In this document: positions 1 through 7,154 of the stretch, in pieces
Numbering within the stretch: position 1 is the first letter of the stretch
Layout: the number at the start of each line of letters is the position of its first letter
Source: Alistipes sp.
GTDB taxonomy: Bacteria; Bacteroidota; Bacteroidia; Bacteroidales; Rikenellaceae
Assembly (NCBI GenBank): GCA_029051915.1
Contig: JAIDKM010000358.1
Location: 1-21,020, forward strand
Direction: 5' to 3'
DNA length: 21,020 bases
Program-made: the position numbers and the translations under genes
The notes under the pieces: generated by a model
What the model saw: the letters and a program-made list of their open reading frames with translations, nothing else
Database searches by the model: none
Told to the model about the DNA's origin: nothing

Positions 1-2
1 CA

Positions 3-1208
3 TTCGAGCCCTCCACTCAGCAGGAAACCTACGAAATGGTGCAGGCAGCGTTCGAGCTCTCGGAGAAGTTCCGCATTCCGGTGTTGATGCGGCTGACCAC
101 CCGCATGGCCCATTCGCGCGCCGTGGTAGAGGTCGCCGAACCGCGCGAGCAGAATCCCGTAAGCTGCCCCGACGGCGCACAAAAACGACAGTGGGTATTG
201 ATGCCCGGCAATTCGCGCGTGCGTTATAAAGCGCTGCTCGAAGATCACGCTCGTCTGGAGCAGGAGGCCGCAGAGAGCCGTTTCAACCGCTACGAGGAGG
301 CTGAGAACAAGTCGCTGGGCATCATAGCTTGCGGCATCGCCTACAACTACGTAATGGAGAATTTCCCGCAGGGATCGCCCTACCCTGTGCTGAAGATTTC
401 GCAATACCCGCTGCCGGGCGCCTTGCTGCGCCGATTGGCTGCCGAGTGCCAGACGCTACTGATCGTGGAGGAGGGACAGCCCGTGGTCGAGGAGGCCTTG
501 CGGGGCATCCTGCCCGGTTCCGCGAAGATCCTCGGGCGGCTCTCGGGCGAACTTCCCCGTACCGGAGAGCTGACGCCCGACTGCGTACGCGCCGCATTGG
601 GACTGTCTCCGTTCGAGGCGCATTCCGCCAGCGAGATTGTCGTACCGCGTCCGCCCGCCTTGTGCCAGGGCTGCGGCCATCGCGACATGTACACGGCTCT
701 GACCGAAGTGGTGCGCGAGGAGTATCCCGAGGCCCGGGTCTTCAGCGACATCGGCTGCTATACGCTGGGTTGGTTGGCCCCGTTCCACGCCATCGACACG
801 GTAGTCGACATGGGCGCTTCGATCACTATGGCCAAAGGAGCCGCCGATGCAGGTCTGCGGCCGGCGATCGCCGTGATCGGCGACTCGACCTTCACCCACT
901 CGGGCATGACCGGATTGCTGGACGCCGTGAACGAACGGAGTCCCATCACGGTCATCATCTCGGACAACCTCACCACCGGCATGACCGGCGGGCAGGATTC
1001 GGCCGGTACAGGACGGCTGGAGCAGATCTGCGCAGGCCTGGGCGTCGATCCGGCGCACATCCGCGTAACGGTTCCGCTGCCCAAAAACCGCGAGGAACTC
1101 AAACAGCTGATCCGCGAAGAGATCACCTACCCAGGCGTATCGGTCATCATTCCGCGCCGCGAGTGCATCCAGACGGCACGCCGTCATGCGGCCGCAGCCA
1201 AAAACTAA
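3..1208 (+). CDS. iorA: Indolepyruvate:ferredoxin oxidoreductase alpha subunit, 5'-truncated by window edge
   Basis: With IorB this enzyme oxidatively decarboxylates aryl-pyruvates (indolepyruvate, phenylpyruvate, hydroxyphenylpyruvate) to aryl-acetyl-CoA, reducing ferredoxin in the cytoplasm. The frame is open from base 3, so the ATG at 36 is internal and about 401 C-terminal residues are present. Visible parts are the end of the pyrimidine-domain side (PVLMRLTTRMAHS), a linker domain, then the TPP-binding domain with the family motif CQGCGHRD (about 664-687), SDIGCYTLG, DMGASITMAKG and the cofactor motif GDSTFTHSG followed by ISDN. The protein stops soon after IIPRRECIQTAR. The cysteine-rich ferredoxin-like tail known from archaeal IorA is absent. 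The stop is 18 bases before iorB. Identity is secure; the preferred aryl substrate cannot be read from sequence. Confidence 0.93.
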   Translation, partial: FEPSTQQETYEMVQAAFELSEKFRIPVLMRLTTRMAHSRAVVEVAEPREQNPVSCPDGAQKRQWVLMPGNSRVRYKALLEDHARLEQEAAESRFNRYEEAENKSLGIIACGIAYNYVMENFPQGSPYPVLKISQYPLPGALLRRLAAECQTLLIVEEGQPVVEEALRGILPGSAKILGRLSGELPRTGELTPDCVRAALGLSPFEAHSASEIVVPRPPALCQGCGHRDMYTALTEVVREEYPEARVFSDIGCYTLGWLAPFHAIDTVVDMGASITMAKGAADAGLRPAIAVIGDSTFTHSGMTGLLDAVNERSPITVIISDNLTTGMTGGQDSAGTGRLEQICAGLGVDPAHIRVTVPLPKNREELKQLIREEITYPGVSVIIPRRECIQTARRHAAAAKN

Positions 1209-1226
1209 CCAGCAAAAAGGCCAATC

Positions 1227-1811
1227 ATGAAAAAGGACATCATACTTTCGGGCGTCGGCGGACAGGGCATTCTCTCGATCGCCACGGTTATCGGACACGC
1301 AGCCCTCGACGAAGGATTGCAGATCAAACAGGCCGAAGTCCACGGCATGAGCCAGCGCGGAGGCGATGTACAGTCGAACCTGCGCATCTCGTCCCGGACG
1401 ATTCATTCCGACCTGATTCCGCAGGGTGCCGCCGACATCGTCATCTCGCTCGAACCGATGGAAGCGCTGCGTTACCTCCATTGGCTTCCGGCCCACGGCT
1501 GGATCGTAACAAGTACGACAGCGTTCAAGAACATAGACAACTACCCCGAAGACGCCGCGATCGAAAGCGAACTGGCCGCTTTGCCGCGCGTGATCGCGCT
1601 CGACGTCGAGGCTATCGCCCGCGAAGCGGCTTCGCCCCGCTCGGCCAACATGGCGCTTCTGGGCGCTGCGGCACCGTTTCTCGACCTGCCCGTCGAACGG
1701 CTGGAGGAGGGCATCTGCGCCATCTTCGCCCGCAAAGGCCAATCGATCGTCGAACAGAATCTCGCAGCGTTCCGGGCCGGATACGCCCACGCCCGCAAAC
1801 AGATGAAATGA
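1227..1811 (+). CDS. iorB: Indolepyruvate:ferredoxin oxidoreductase beta subunit
   Basis: This 194-residue protein is the gamma-type partner domain of 2-oxoacid:ferredoxin oxidoreductases, which binds CoA and pairs with IorA. The N-terminus carries GVGGQGILS and the centre GMSQRGGDVQSNLR, both hallmarks of IorB. Length is normal for the family. It starts 18 bases after iorA, and its stop codon overlaps the start of the next gene as ATGA (1808-1811), indicating translational coupling. Together with the aminotransferase and CoA-transferase genes downstream it implies amino-acid fermentation to organic acids. It has no cysteine cluster of its own, so neither subunit seen here (IorA being incomplete) shows an obvious ferredoxin-type iron-sulfur domain. 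Confidence 0.93.
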   Translation: MKKDIILSGVGGQGILSIATVIGHAALDEGLQIKQAEVHGMSQRGGDVQSNLRISSRTIHSDLIPQGAADIVISLEPMEALRYLHWLPAHGWIVTSTTAFKNIDNYPEDAAIESELAALPRVIALDVEAIAREAASPRSANMALLGAAAPFLDLPVERLEEGICAIFARKGQSIVEQNLAAFRAGYAHARKQMK

Positions 1812-3124
1812 TGGGACGCCTGCCTTTGGAGAGCTCCGTACTCAGCAGCGTACTGGAGCGCATGGAGATCGCCGACATCGCACAAGCGACCATCCGTCAG
1901 TCGGGCGACATCGCCCGCACGCTGGAGCGCGAAACCGAAACCGAATTTCTCCACCTCGAAATGGGCATTCCCGGCTTGCCGCCCCAGCAGGCGGGTGTCG
2001 AAGCCGAATGCGCTGCCTTGCGCCGCGGCGTGGCATCGATCTACCCCAACATGTTCGGCATCCCCGAACTCAAGAAGGCCGCTGCACGCTTTATCCGGGC
2101 ATTCCTCGACATTGAAATCGCCCCGAAAGGGTGCATCCCGACCGTAGGCTCGATGCAGGGCAGTTTCACGACGTTCCTGCTCTCTTCGCAGCTCGACCCG
2201 CAGCGGGACACGATCCTCTTCATCGATCCCGGATTCCCCGTGCAGCGCAACCAAGTGCATATTCTGGGGATCCGCAGCGAGTCGTTCGACATCTACGAAT
2301 ACCGCGCCGAAAAGCTGGGGCCGAAAATCGAAAGCTACCTCTCCACCGGCCGCATCGCCGCGATCGTCTACTCCAACCCCAACAATCCGGCGTGGATCTG
2401 CCTGACCGAGGAGGAGCTGCGCACCCTCGGCGAGCTGGCCACACGCTACGACACGGTGGTGATCGAAGACCTGGCCTATCTCTGCATGGACTTCCGCAAA
2501 CCTCTGGGCCGACCTTTCGAGGCGCCCTATCAGGCCACCGTGGCCCGTTATACCGAAAATTGGATCCTGATGATCTCGGGCTCGAAGATCTTCAGCTACG
2601 CCGGGCAGCGCATCGCCGTGGTCGCCATCTCCGACAGTCTCTACTGCCGCGAGTACCCCGCCCTGCGCGAACGTTACGGCATCGGGCGGCTGGGCGACGC
2701 CTACGTACTCGCCATTCTCTACGCCGCTTCGTCGGGCACGAGCCATTCGGCCCAATACGCATTGGCAGCCATGTTCGACGCCGCCAGCGACGGCAAGGCG
2801 GATTTCGTGGGCGAAACTTCCGAATATGCCCGCCGGGCCGCCCGGACCAAAGAGATTTTCCGGCGCCACGGCTTCCGCATCGTCTACGACAAGGATCAGA
2901 ACGAGGAGGTGAGCGACGGATTCTTCTATACGGTCGGCTACCCCGGACTGAGCGGTTCGGAGCTGCTGCGCGAACTGCTTCTGTGCGGCATTTGCGCCAT
3001 CGCCCTCTCGCTCACGGGCAGCCGCCAGCAAGGCATCCGCGTCTGCATCTCCCAGATGAACCGTCCCGAACAATTCGACATGCTGGAGGAACGTCTCACC
3101 ATTTTCGAACGAAACCACCGTTAA
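1808..3124 (+). CDS. PLP-dependent aminotransferase, class I/II
   Basis: A 438-residue fold-type I aminotransferase that would convert an amino acid to its 2-oxoacid, the substrate of the IorAB enzyme encoded just upstream. Visible landmarks are NPNNP at 190-194, EDLAY with the PLP-ring aspartate D221, the Schiff-base lysine K260 in SGSKIFSYAGQR, and a late arginine R411 in GIRVCIS, in the position of the substrate alpha-carboxylate arginine. The ATG at 1808 is preferred because it forms an ATGA overlap with the iorB stop; a second ATG at 1811 is equally usable. The frame is open far upstream but that part is antisense-like shadow of iorA/iorB. Amino-acid preference is inferred from context (aromatic), not from residues. 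Confidence 0.88.
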   Translation: MMGRLPLESSVLSSVLERMEIADIAQATIRQSGDIARTLERETETEFLHLEMGIPGLPPQQAGVEAECAALRRGVASIYPNMFGIPELKKAAARFIRAFLDIEIAPKGCIPTVGSMQGSFTTFLLSSQLDPQRDTILFIDPGFPVQRNQVHILGIRSESFDIYEYRAEKLGPKIESYLSTGRIAAIVYSNPNNPAWICLTEEELRTLGELATRYDTVVIEDLAYLCMDFRKPLGRPFEAPYQATVARYTENWILMISGSKIFSYAGQRIAVVAISDSLYCREYPALRERYGIGRLGDAYVLAILYAASSGTSHSAQYALAAMFDAASDGKADFVGETSEYARRAARTKEIFRRHGFRIVYDKDQNEEVSDGFFYTVGYPGLSGSELLRELLLCGICAIALSLTGSRQQGIRVCISQMNRPEQFDMLEERLTIFERNHR

Positions 3125-3142
3125 CCGCAACACAGCAAAGCC

Positions 3143-4435
3143 ATGAAACTCACGACCGCCGCCGAAGCCGTCCGGCTCATCCGCTCCCACCAGAGCGTCT
3201 ACATCCAGGGCAGCACCTCGATTCCCGAAACGCTCGTCGCCGCGCTGGCTGCGCGGGGGCCCGAACTGAAGGGTGTGAAACTCTATTCAGGGTTCGCTGT
3301 GGGCCGTGCCGACGCCCCCTACTGCCGCCCCGAATACAAGGACTCTTTTCTGGTCAACAGTCTTTTCGTGGCGAACAACATCCGCCGCTGGCTGGCCGAC
3401 GGCTACGGGCAGACGATCCCGGCTTTCTTAGGCGAGATCCCAGGGTTGTTCCGCGACGGCACGCTGCCCGTCGACGTAGCGATCCTCAACCTCTCGCGCC
3501 CCAACGAGGAGGGTTACTGTTCGTTCGGCGTCTCGGCCGACCTGGCCGTCTCGGCCGCGGAGTGCGCCAAGACCATTATTGCGCAGATCAATCCGCACAT
3601 GCCGTTCTCCTACGGCGACGCCCTGATCCATGTTTCGCGACTCGCCGCCGCCGTCGAGGTCGACGATCCGTTGGTGGAGGTTCCCACGGCCATGCCTACC
3701 GAGATCGAAACCCGCATCGGCAACTACATCGCCGAGCTGATTCCCGACGGAGCCACGCTCCAGATCGGCGTGGGCGGCATCCCGAATGCCGTATTGGCGG
3801 CGTTGAAAGGGCACAAACACCTGGGGCTCCATACCGAAGCGATGACCGACGGCGTGTTACCGCTGTTGGAAAGCGGCGTGATCGACAATTCGCAGAAGAA
3901 GGTGCTCCCCGGCACGACCGTGGCTTCGCTGGCCCTGGGCTCGCGCCGGCTCTACGACTACATGGACTATCGCAAAGACCTGTTGATGAAAGACGTGGCA
4001 TGGACGAACGATCCGTTCCGCATCCGCGAGAATCCCCGCGTAATGGCGATCAATTCGGCCGTAGAGGTCGACCTCACCGGACAGGTGTGCGCCGATTCGG
4101 TCGGCGAACGCATCATCTCGGGCGTCGGCGGACAACACGACTTCATGTACGGCGGAGCCTTGTCGGAGGGCGGCAAAACCTTCATCGCCATCCCCTCGAC
4201 CACGCCCAAAGGCGACTCGAAAATCCGCGCGCAACTCGCTCCGGGTGCCGGAGTGGTAACGACACGCCACATGGTTCAGCACATCGTTACCGAATACGGC
4301 GTAGCCCATCTGCGAGGCAAGAATCTCGCGCAGCGGGCCCGTGCGTTGATCGAGATCGCCCATCCCGACCGTCGCGAGGAGCTGGAGCGTGCCGCCTGCC
4401 AACGTTTCGGCTACTCGTTCATCCATCTGCATTAG
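3143..4435 (+). CDS. Acetyl-CoA hydrolase/CoA-transferase family protein
   Basis: A 430-residue member of the acetyl-CoA hydrolase/4-hydroxybutyrate (butyryl) CoA-transferase family. These enzymes use a catalytic glutamate to form a glutamyl-CoA thioester and move CoA between carboxylic acids, such as an acyl-CoA and acetate. The likely catalytic residue is E232 in LGLHTEAMTDG. Also visible are QIGVGGIP (207-214), the loop GVGGQHDF (327-334) and TEYGVAHLRG (383-392). It lies 18 bases after the aminotransferase gene and is last in the operon. The context suggests it releases the acid from the IorAB product while saving the thioester as acetyl-CoA or succinyl-CoA. True hydrolase activity cannot be excluded from sequence. 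Confidence 0.88.
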   Translation: MKLTTAAEAVRLIRSHQSVYIQGSTSIPETLVAALAARGPELKGVKLYSGFAVGRADAPYCRPEYKDSFLVNSLFVANNIRRWLADGYGQTIPAFLGEIPGLFRDGTLPVDVAILNLSRPNEEGYCSFGVSADLAVSAAECAKTIIAQINPHMPFSYGDALIHVSRLAAAVEVDDPLVEVPTAMPTEIETRIGNYIAELIPDGATLQIGVGGIPNAVLAALKGHKHLGLHTEAMTDGVLPLLESGVIDNSQKKVLPGTTVASLALGSRRLYDYMDYRKDLLMKDVAWTNDPFRIRENPRVMAINSAVEVDLTGQVCADSVGERIISGVGGQHDFMYGGALSEGGKTFIAIPSTTPKGDSKIRAQLAPGAGVVTTRHMVQHIVTEYGVAHLRGKNLAQRARALIEIAHPDRREELERAACQRFGYSFIHLH

Positions 4436-4784
4436 ACAGCCGACGCTGTTCGCAGCGAGCGGCCGCAAGAACAAAAAAGCAGCTTCGGCCCGGAATATCG
4501 GAAGCTACGGTTTTCGGTAGCGCGGCCGCAGATTCAGCAGTCCGCCGCCCCGTTAAGAACGGGGGTTTATGGGGAAATAGAACGAGTGTATCTCTGTTCG
4601 ATCTCCTCTGTCCCCGCTGGGCGGTTGTTCATCCCAGTCTGTCGGAGAGCTTGTCTCTTTTGAATAGGCAAGGCTTCAGGCCTTGCCACCCAGGGCTGGG
4701 TCGCATCGCAGATCCATCCCCGCCGGCCCGGGCGACATTCATCAAGACTTTCTCTCTGTCATTCATTCCAGCGATTGCCACCCA
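4436..4784. other. Non-coding stretch with short hairpins after the ior operon
   Basis: No convincing gene on either strand. Directly after the CoA-transferase stop is a 5-bp hairpin CGCTG-TTCG-CAGCG (4444-4457) without a T tract. The palindrome GCGGCCGC occurs twice (4459-4466 and 4522-4529). AGCTTC (4481-4486) can pair with GAAGCT (4501-4506). Codon use in all frames is unlike the neighbours. The part from about 4660 resembles a hairpin-rich repeat element, listed separately. Confidence 0.5.
4667..4701. repeat. Two back-to-back inverted repeats (REP-like)
   Basis: GGCAAGGC (4667-4674) pairs perfectly with GCCTTGCC (4680-4687) across a 5-base loop. The next base begins ACCCAG (4688-4693), which pairs with CTGGGT (4696-4701). 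Neither hairpin is followed by a T tract on either strand, so they are not intrinsic terminators. Their form suggests a dispersed palindromic element, but only one copy exists here, so this is unproven. Confidence 0.4.
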
Positions 4785-4990
4785 TTGCCTGCTTCGGGTT
4801 ACCGCAACAACACGACGGGAGCCCTGACGAACGTCGGCACGAACGGCCTGTACTGGTCTTCCGCGCCTTACGCTGCCGGCAATGCCAATGCGGGTCGTCT
4901 GTGGTTCGACTCGGGCAACATGAATCCTCTGGGCAGTGATCCGCGCGCCAGGGCCTACCCTGTGCGCTGCGTCCAGCATCTGCATGCTGC
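4785..4990 (+). pseudogene. Orphan C-terminal fragment of a FISUMP/DUF1566-like surface domain
   Basis: Reading from 4785 gives LPASGYRNNTTGAL, then VGTNGLYWSSAP, an N/A/G-rich stretch, GRLWFDSGNMNP and finally YPVRCVQHL. This is the order and spacing of the C-terminal end of FISUMP/DUF1566-type domains (C-type-lectin-like fold) carried by many Bacteroidales surface lipoproteins and fimbrillin-like proteins, and by some target proteins of diversity-generating retroelements. The upstream half of the domain (the usual GWRLPT-type segment), a signal peptide and a start are all missing. The frame does not stop after the motif but drifts into AT-rich sequence. It is best read as a remnant or a repeat copy, not a working gene. 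Family assignment is from motif recognition only. Confidence 0.6.
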
Positions 4991-4998
4991 TTTTTTTT
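4974..4998 (+). terminator. Hairpin plus T8, probable intrinsic terminator
   Basis: CAGCAT (4974-4979), loop CTGC, ATGCTG (4984-4989), then C and eight T (4991-4998). The 6-bp stem is short but the T tract is strong. It lies at the end of the orphan surface-domain fragment. It could end read-through from the ior operon. A short hairpin just behind the variable repeat is also known from diversity-generating retroelements. Confidence 0.55.
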
Positions 4999-5031
4999 CG
5001 CCTAACTACAATGCAATACATAGTATATTTA

Positions 5032-5063
5032 TTTGCACAATATATTTATTATCCATATATTTG
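5032..5063 (+). promoter_or_regulatory. Promoter P1 of the efflux operon (Bacteroidetes type)
   Basis: TTTG (5032-5035), 20 bases, then TATATTTG (5056-5063), fitting the Bacteroidetes -33/-7 pattern TTTG...TAnnTTTG. Transcription would start near 5070 and leave a leader of about 140 bases before the ATPase gene. The leader would contain the inverted repeat at 5102-5118. Confidence 0.55.
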
Positions 5064-5101
5064 CGACAGCAAGCCAGTAAAAGGGATAAAAAAGTAAAAA
5101 A

Positions 5102-5118
5102 TTATCGTATTTCGATAA
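5102..5118. promoter_or_regulatory. Inverted repeat TTATCG-N5-CGATAA between the two promoters
   Basis: TTATCG (5102-5107) and CGATAA (5113-5118) form a perfect 6-bp dyad with a 5-base spacer, ending 6 bases before the -33 box of promoter P2. Position and symmetry suit an operator for a dimeric regulator of the efflux operon. No regulator gene is adjacent. The local AT-richness makes chance occurrence possible. Confidence 0.35.
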
Positions 5119-5124
5119 AAATAA

Positions 5125-5155
5125 ATTGTTTTTCAGACAATAAATCGTACTTTTG
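5125..5155 (+). promoter_or_regulatory. Promoter P2 of the efflux operon (Bacteroidetes type)
   Basis: ATTG (5125-5128), exactly 19 bases, then TACTTTTG (5148-5155), a full match to the -7 consensus TAnnTTTG. The expected start near 5162 leaves a leader of about 50 bases before the ATPase ATG at 5212. This is the best promoter in the window. Confidence 0.7.
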
Positions 5156-5211
5156 TGCGTTGACGGTTCAGCGACCATCGCTCCGGTGTCCCAAGCAAAC
5201 AGAAGAAAACC

Positions 5212-5898
5212 ATGATAAAACTGCAGCAGATCCACAAAACCTACAACAACGGTTCGCCGTTGCATGTACTCAAGGGCATCGACCTCGAAGTCGAACGGGG
5301 CGAACTCGTATCGATCATGGGTGCCTCGGGATCGGGCAAGTCCACCCTGCTCAACATATTGGGTATCTTGGACAACTACGACAGCGGCAGCTACTACCTG
5401 GCCGGCCGGCTGATCCGCAACCTGAGCGAAACGCAGGCCGCCGAGGCCCGCAACAACATGATCGGATACATCTTCCAGTCGTTCAATCTGATAAGTTACA
5501 AGAACGCCATGGAGAACGTCGCCTTGCCGCTATATTATCAGGGAATGGCGCGCCGCAGACGCAACGCAATGGCTCTGGAGTACCTCGATATGCTGGGACT
5601 CAAGGACTGGGCGACGCACATGCCCAACGAAATGTCGGGCGGTCAGAAGCAGCGCGTGGCCATTGCCCGGGCTCTGATCAACGAACCGCAGATCATCCTG
5701 GCCGACGAGCCCACCGGAGCCCTCGACAGCGCCACCTCGCAAGAGGTGATGAACCTGCTGCGGCGCGTGAACAGCGAGATGGGCATGACGATCATCTGCG
5801 TAACGCACGAGCAGTCCATCGCCGACCAGACCGACCGCATCATCCGCCTACGCGACGGCATCATCGATTCGATCACCTCCACCGGGCTGGGACGATGA
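5212..5898 (+). CDS. ABC exporter ATPase, MacB/LolD type
   Basis: A 228-residue stand-alone ATPase of the MacB/LolD family, which drives mechanotransmission-type ABC systems at the inner membrane. All motifs are intact: Walker A GASGSGKST (37-45), Q-loop glutamine Q89, signature MSGGQKQRV (from 141), Walker B IILADEP with the catalytic glutamate (161-167), D-loop region GALD and H-loop H199. It is first in a five-gene operon and its stop overlaps the first permease start as ATGA (5895-5898). Two permeases, an adaptor and an outer-membrane channel follow, so it powers export through a tripartite MacAB-TolC-like complex and not lipoprotein sorting. The substrate is unknown. Confidence 0.93.
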   Translation: MIKLQQIHKTYNNGSPLHVLKGIDLEVERGELVSIMGASGSGKSTLLNILGILDNYDSGSYYLAGRLIRNLSETQAAEARNNMIGYIFQSFNLISYKNAMENVALPLYYQGMARRRRNAMALEYLDMLGLKDWATHMPNEMSGGQKQRVAIARALINEPQIILADEPTGALDSATSQEVMNLLRRVNSEMGMTIICVTHEQSIADQTDRIIRLRDGIIDSITSTGLGR

Positions 5899-7145
5899 AC
5901 GAGCTGCTGCTGGAGATCTGGACTTCGGTGCGCCGCAACAAGCTGCGCACGTTCCTCACGGGTTTTTCCGTCGCGTGGGGCATCTTCATGCTCGTCATTC
6001 TCCTGGGTTCGGGCAACGGTCTCAAGAACGGCGTTACGGCCAATTTCGGCACCTACGCCGTCAACTCCATCAGTCTCTACGGCGGCTGGACGTCCAAACC
6101 CTACAAAGGATATCAGAAAAACCGCCGCATCCGAATGCGGAACAGCGACCTGGAGATCCTCCGCACCGAGTTTCCCGAGATCGAAGAGGTGGCCGCCAAC
6201 GCGTGGTTCCAGACGCAGACCGTAACCTGCGGGAGCGAGTTCACCAAAGCATGGCTGCGGGGGTCTCTGCCGCAGACCGGACGGATCGAGGGCATCAACC
6301 TCTCGGCCGGGCGGTTCATCGACGAAGCCGACATCCGCGAGTATCGCAAGACGATCGTCATCGACGAGCCCATGCGGCGGCTCTTCTTCGGAGAGGAGGA
6401 TCCGCTGGGCCGGCAGGTGCGCGTCGGAAGTTCGGTCTTCACAATCGTCGGCGTCCAGAAAGGCGACGCACAGCGCAGCAACTCTTCCTGCTACATCCCG
6501 CTTACCACGGGCCAGCTCCTCTATGAAGCCAACAGCCCCGAGGTCAACAACATCATCTTCACGGTTCAGAACATCCGCACCGACCAGCAGATGAAAGAGT
6601 TCGAGCAGCGCGTGTTGCAGCGCATGGCCGCCGAACACGACTTCGCGCCCGACGACGAAAGCGCCATCTGGCTCAACAACACGATGGAAAACTACAAGAA
6701 CATCATGGTAGTCTTCGCCGGCATCAACCTCTTCGTCTGGATCATCGGACTGGGCACGCTGCTGGCCGGCATCGTCGGCGTGAGCAACATCATGTTGGTT
6801 ACGATCACCGAGCGTACCACCGAGTTCGGCATCCGCAAGGCGCTCGGCGCCCGGCCGTCGTCGATCATCCGGCTGATTCTCACCGAGTCAGTCGCAATCA
6901 CCGCCGCCTTCGGATACATCGGAATGGTGCTGGGCGTCGCAACGATGGAGCTCGTCAACCGCTACATCGTCGAACCGCAGGGCGCAACGGAGGGGCCTTC
7001 GATCTTCCTCAATCCGACACTCGACCTGAGCGTTGCCGTCAGCGCCACCGTGGTGCTCGTCGTAGCCGGTTTGATCGCCGGTTACGTCCCGGCCTACCGT
7101 GCCGCGCAACTCAAGACCATCGACGCACTCAGATACAATAAATAG
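5895..7145 (+). CDS. MacB/FtsX-type ABC permease, subunit 1
   Basis: A 416-residue permease with the MacB layout: one N-terminal membrane helix (about 19-39), a large periplasmic domain (about 45-265), then three C-terminal helices (about 275-303, 327-353, 377-401). The cytoplasmic coupling segment ERTTEFGIRKALGA after the second helix and the ending PAYRAAQLKTIDALRYN are typical of the family. The start at 5895 is fixed by the ATGA overlap with the ATPase gene; the frame is open for 1.2 kb further upstream, but that part is a shadow. E. coli MacB fuses ATPase and permease, whereas here they are separate. It most likely pairs with the different permease encoded 9 bases downstream. Confidence 0.9.
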   Translation: MNELLLEIWTSVRRNKLRTFLTGFSVAWGIFMLVILLGSGNGLKNGVTANFGTYAVNSISLYGGWTSKPYKGYQKNRRIRMRNSDLEILRTEFPEIEEVAANAWFQTQTVTCGSEFTKAWLRGSLPQTGRIEGINLSAGRFIDEADIREYRKTIVIDEPMRRLFFGEEDPLGRQVRVGSSVFTIVGVQKGDAQRSNSSCYIPLTTGQLLYEANSPEVNNIIFTVQNIRTDQQMKEFEQRVLQRMAAEHDFAPDDESAIWLNNTMENYKNIMVVFAGINLFVWIIGLGTLLAGIVGVSNIMLVTITERTTEFGIRKALGARPSSIIRLILTESVAITAAFGYIGMVLGVATMELVNRYIVEPQGATEGPSIFLNPTLDLSVAVSATVVLVVAGLIAGYVPAYRAAQLKTIDALRYNK

Positions 7146-7154
7146 AGCCGACCC

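Noticed and set aside
329..1807. N-terminal extension of the aminotransferase gene by about 490 codons
   Set aside because: The extension overlaps iorA and iorB in another frame and yields arginine- and proline-rich translation typical of shadows in GC-rich DNA. The aminotransferase fold is complete from 1808.
4444..4457. Terminator directly after the CoA-transferase gene
   Set aside because: The 5-bp hairpin has a TTCG loop but is followed by a purine-rich stretch and no T tract. The hairpin with T8 at 4974-4998 is a better candidate.
4459..4529. GCGGCCGC palindromes as a repeat element
   Set aside because: The same 8-mer also occurs at 12624-12631, and such GC-rich palindromes are expected at this base composition.
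2131..4827. An 898-codon open frame over the aminotransferase and CoA-transferase genes
   Set aside because: Its translation is rich in R, P, H and G without domains, and both underlying genes carry intact catalytic motifs in their own frames.
4436..5211. A complete diversity-generating retroelement
   Set aside because: Only a variable-domain-like fragment is present. There is no reverse transcriptase, no Avd-like gene and no second copy that could serve as template in the window.
4683..5894. A long open frame joining the orphan surface-domain fragment to the first permease
   Set aside because: It crosses the AT-rich promoter region and then overlaps the whole ATPase gene in another frame. 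Its translation there has no family character, and the ATGA overlap fixes the permease start at 5895.
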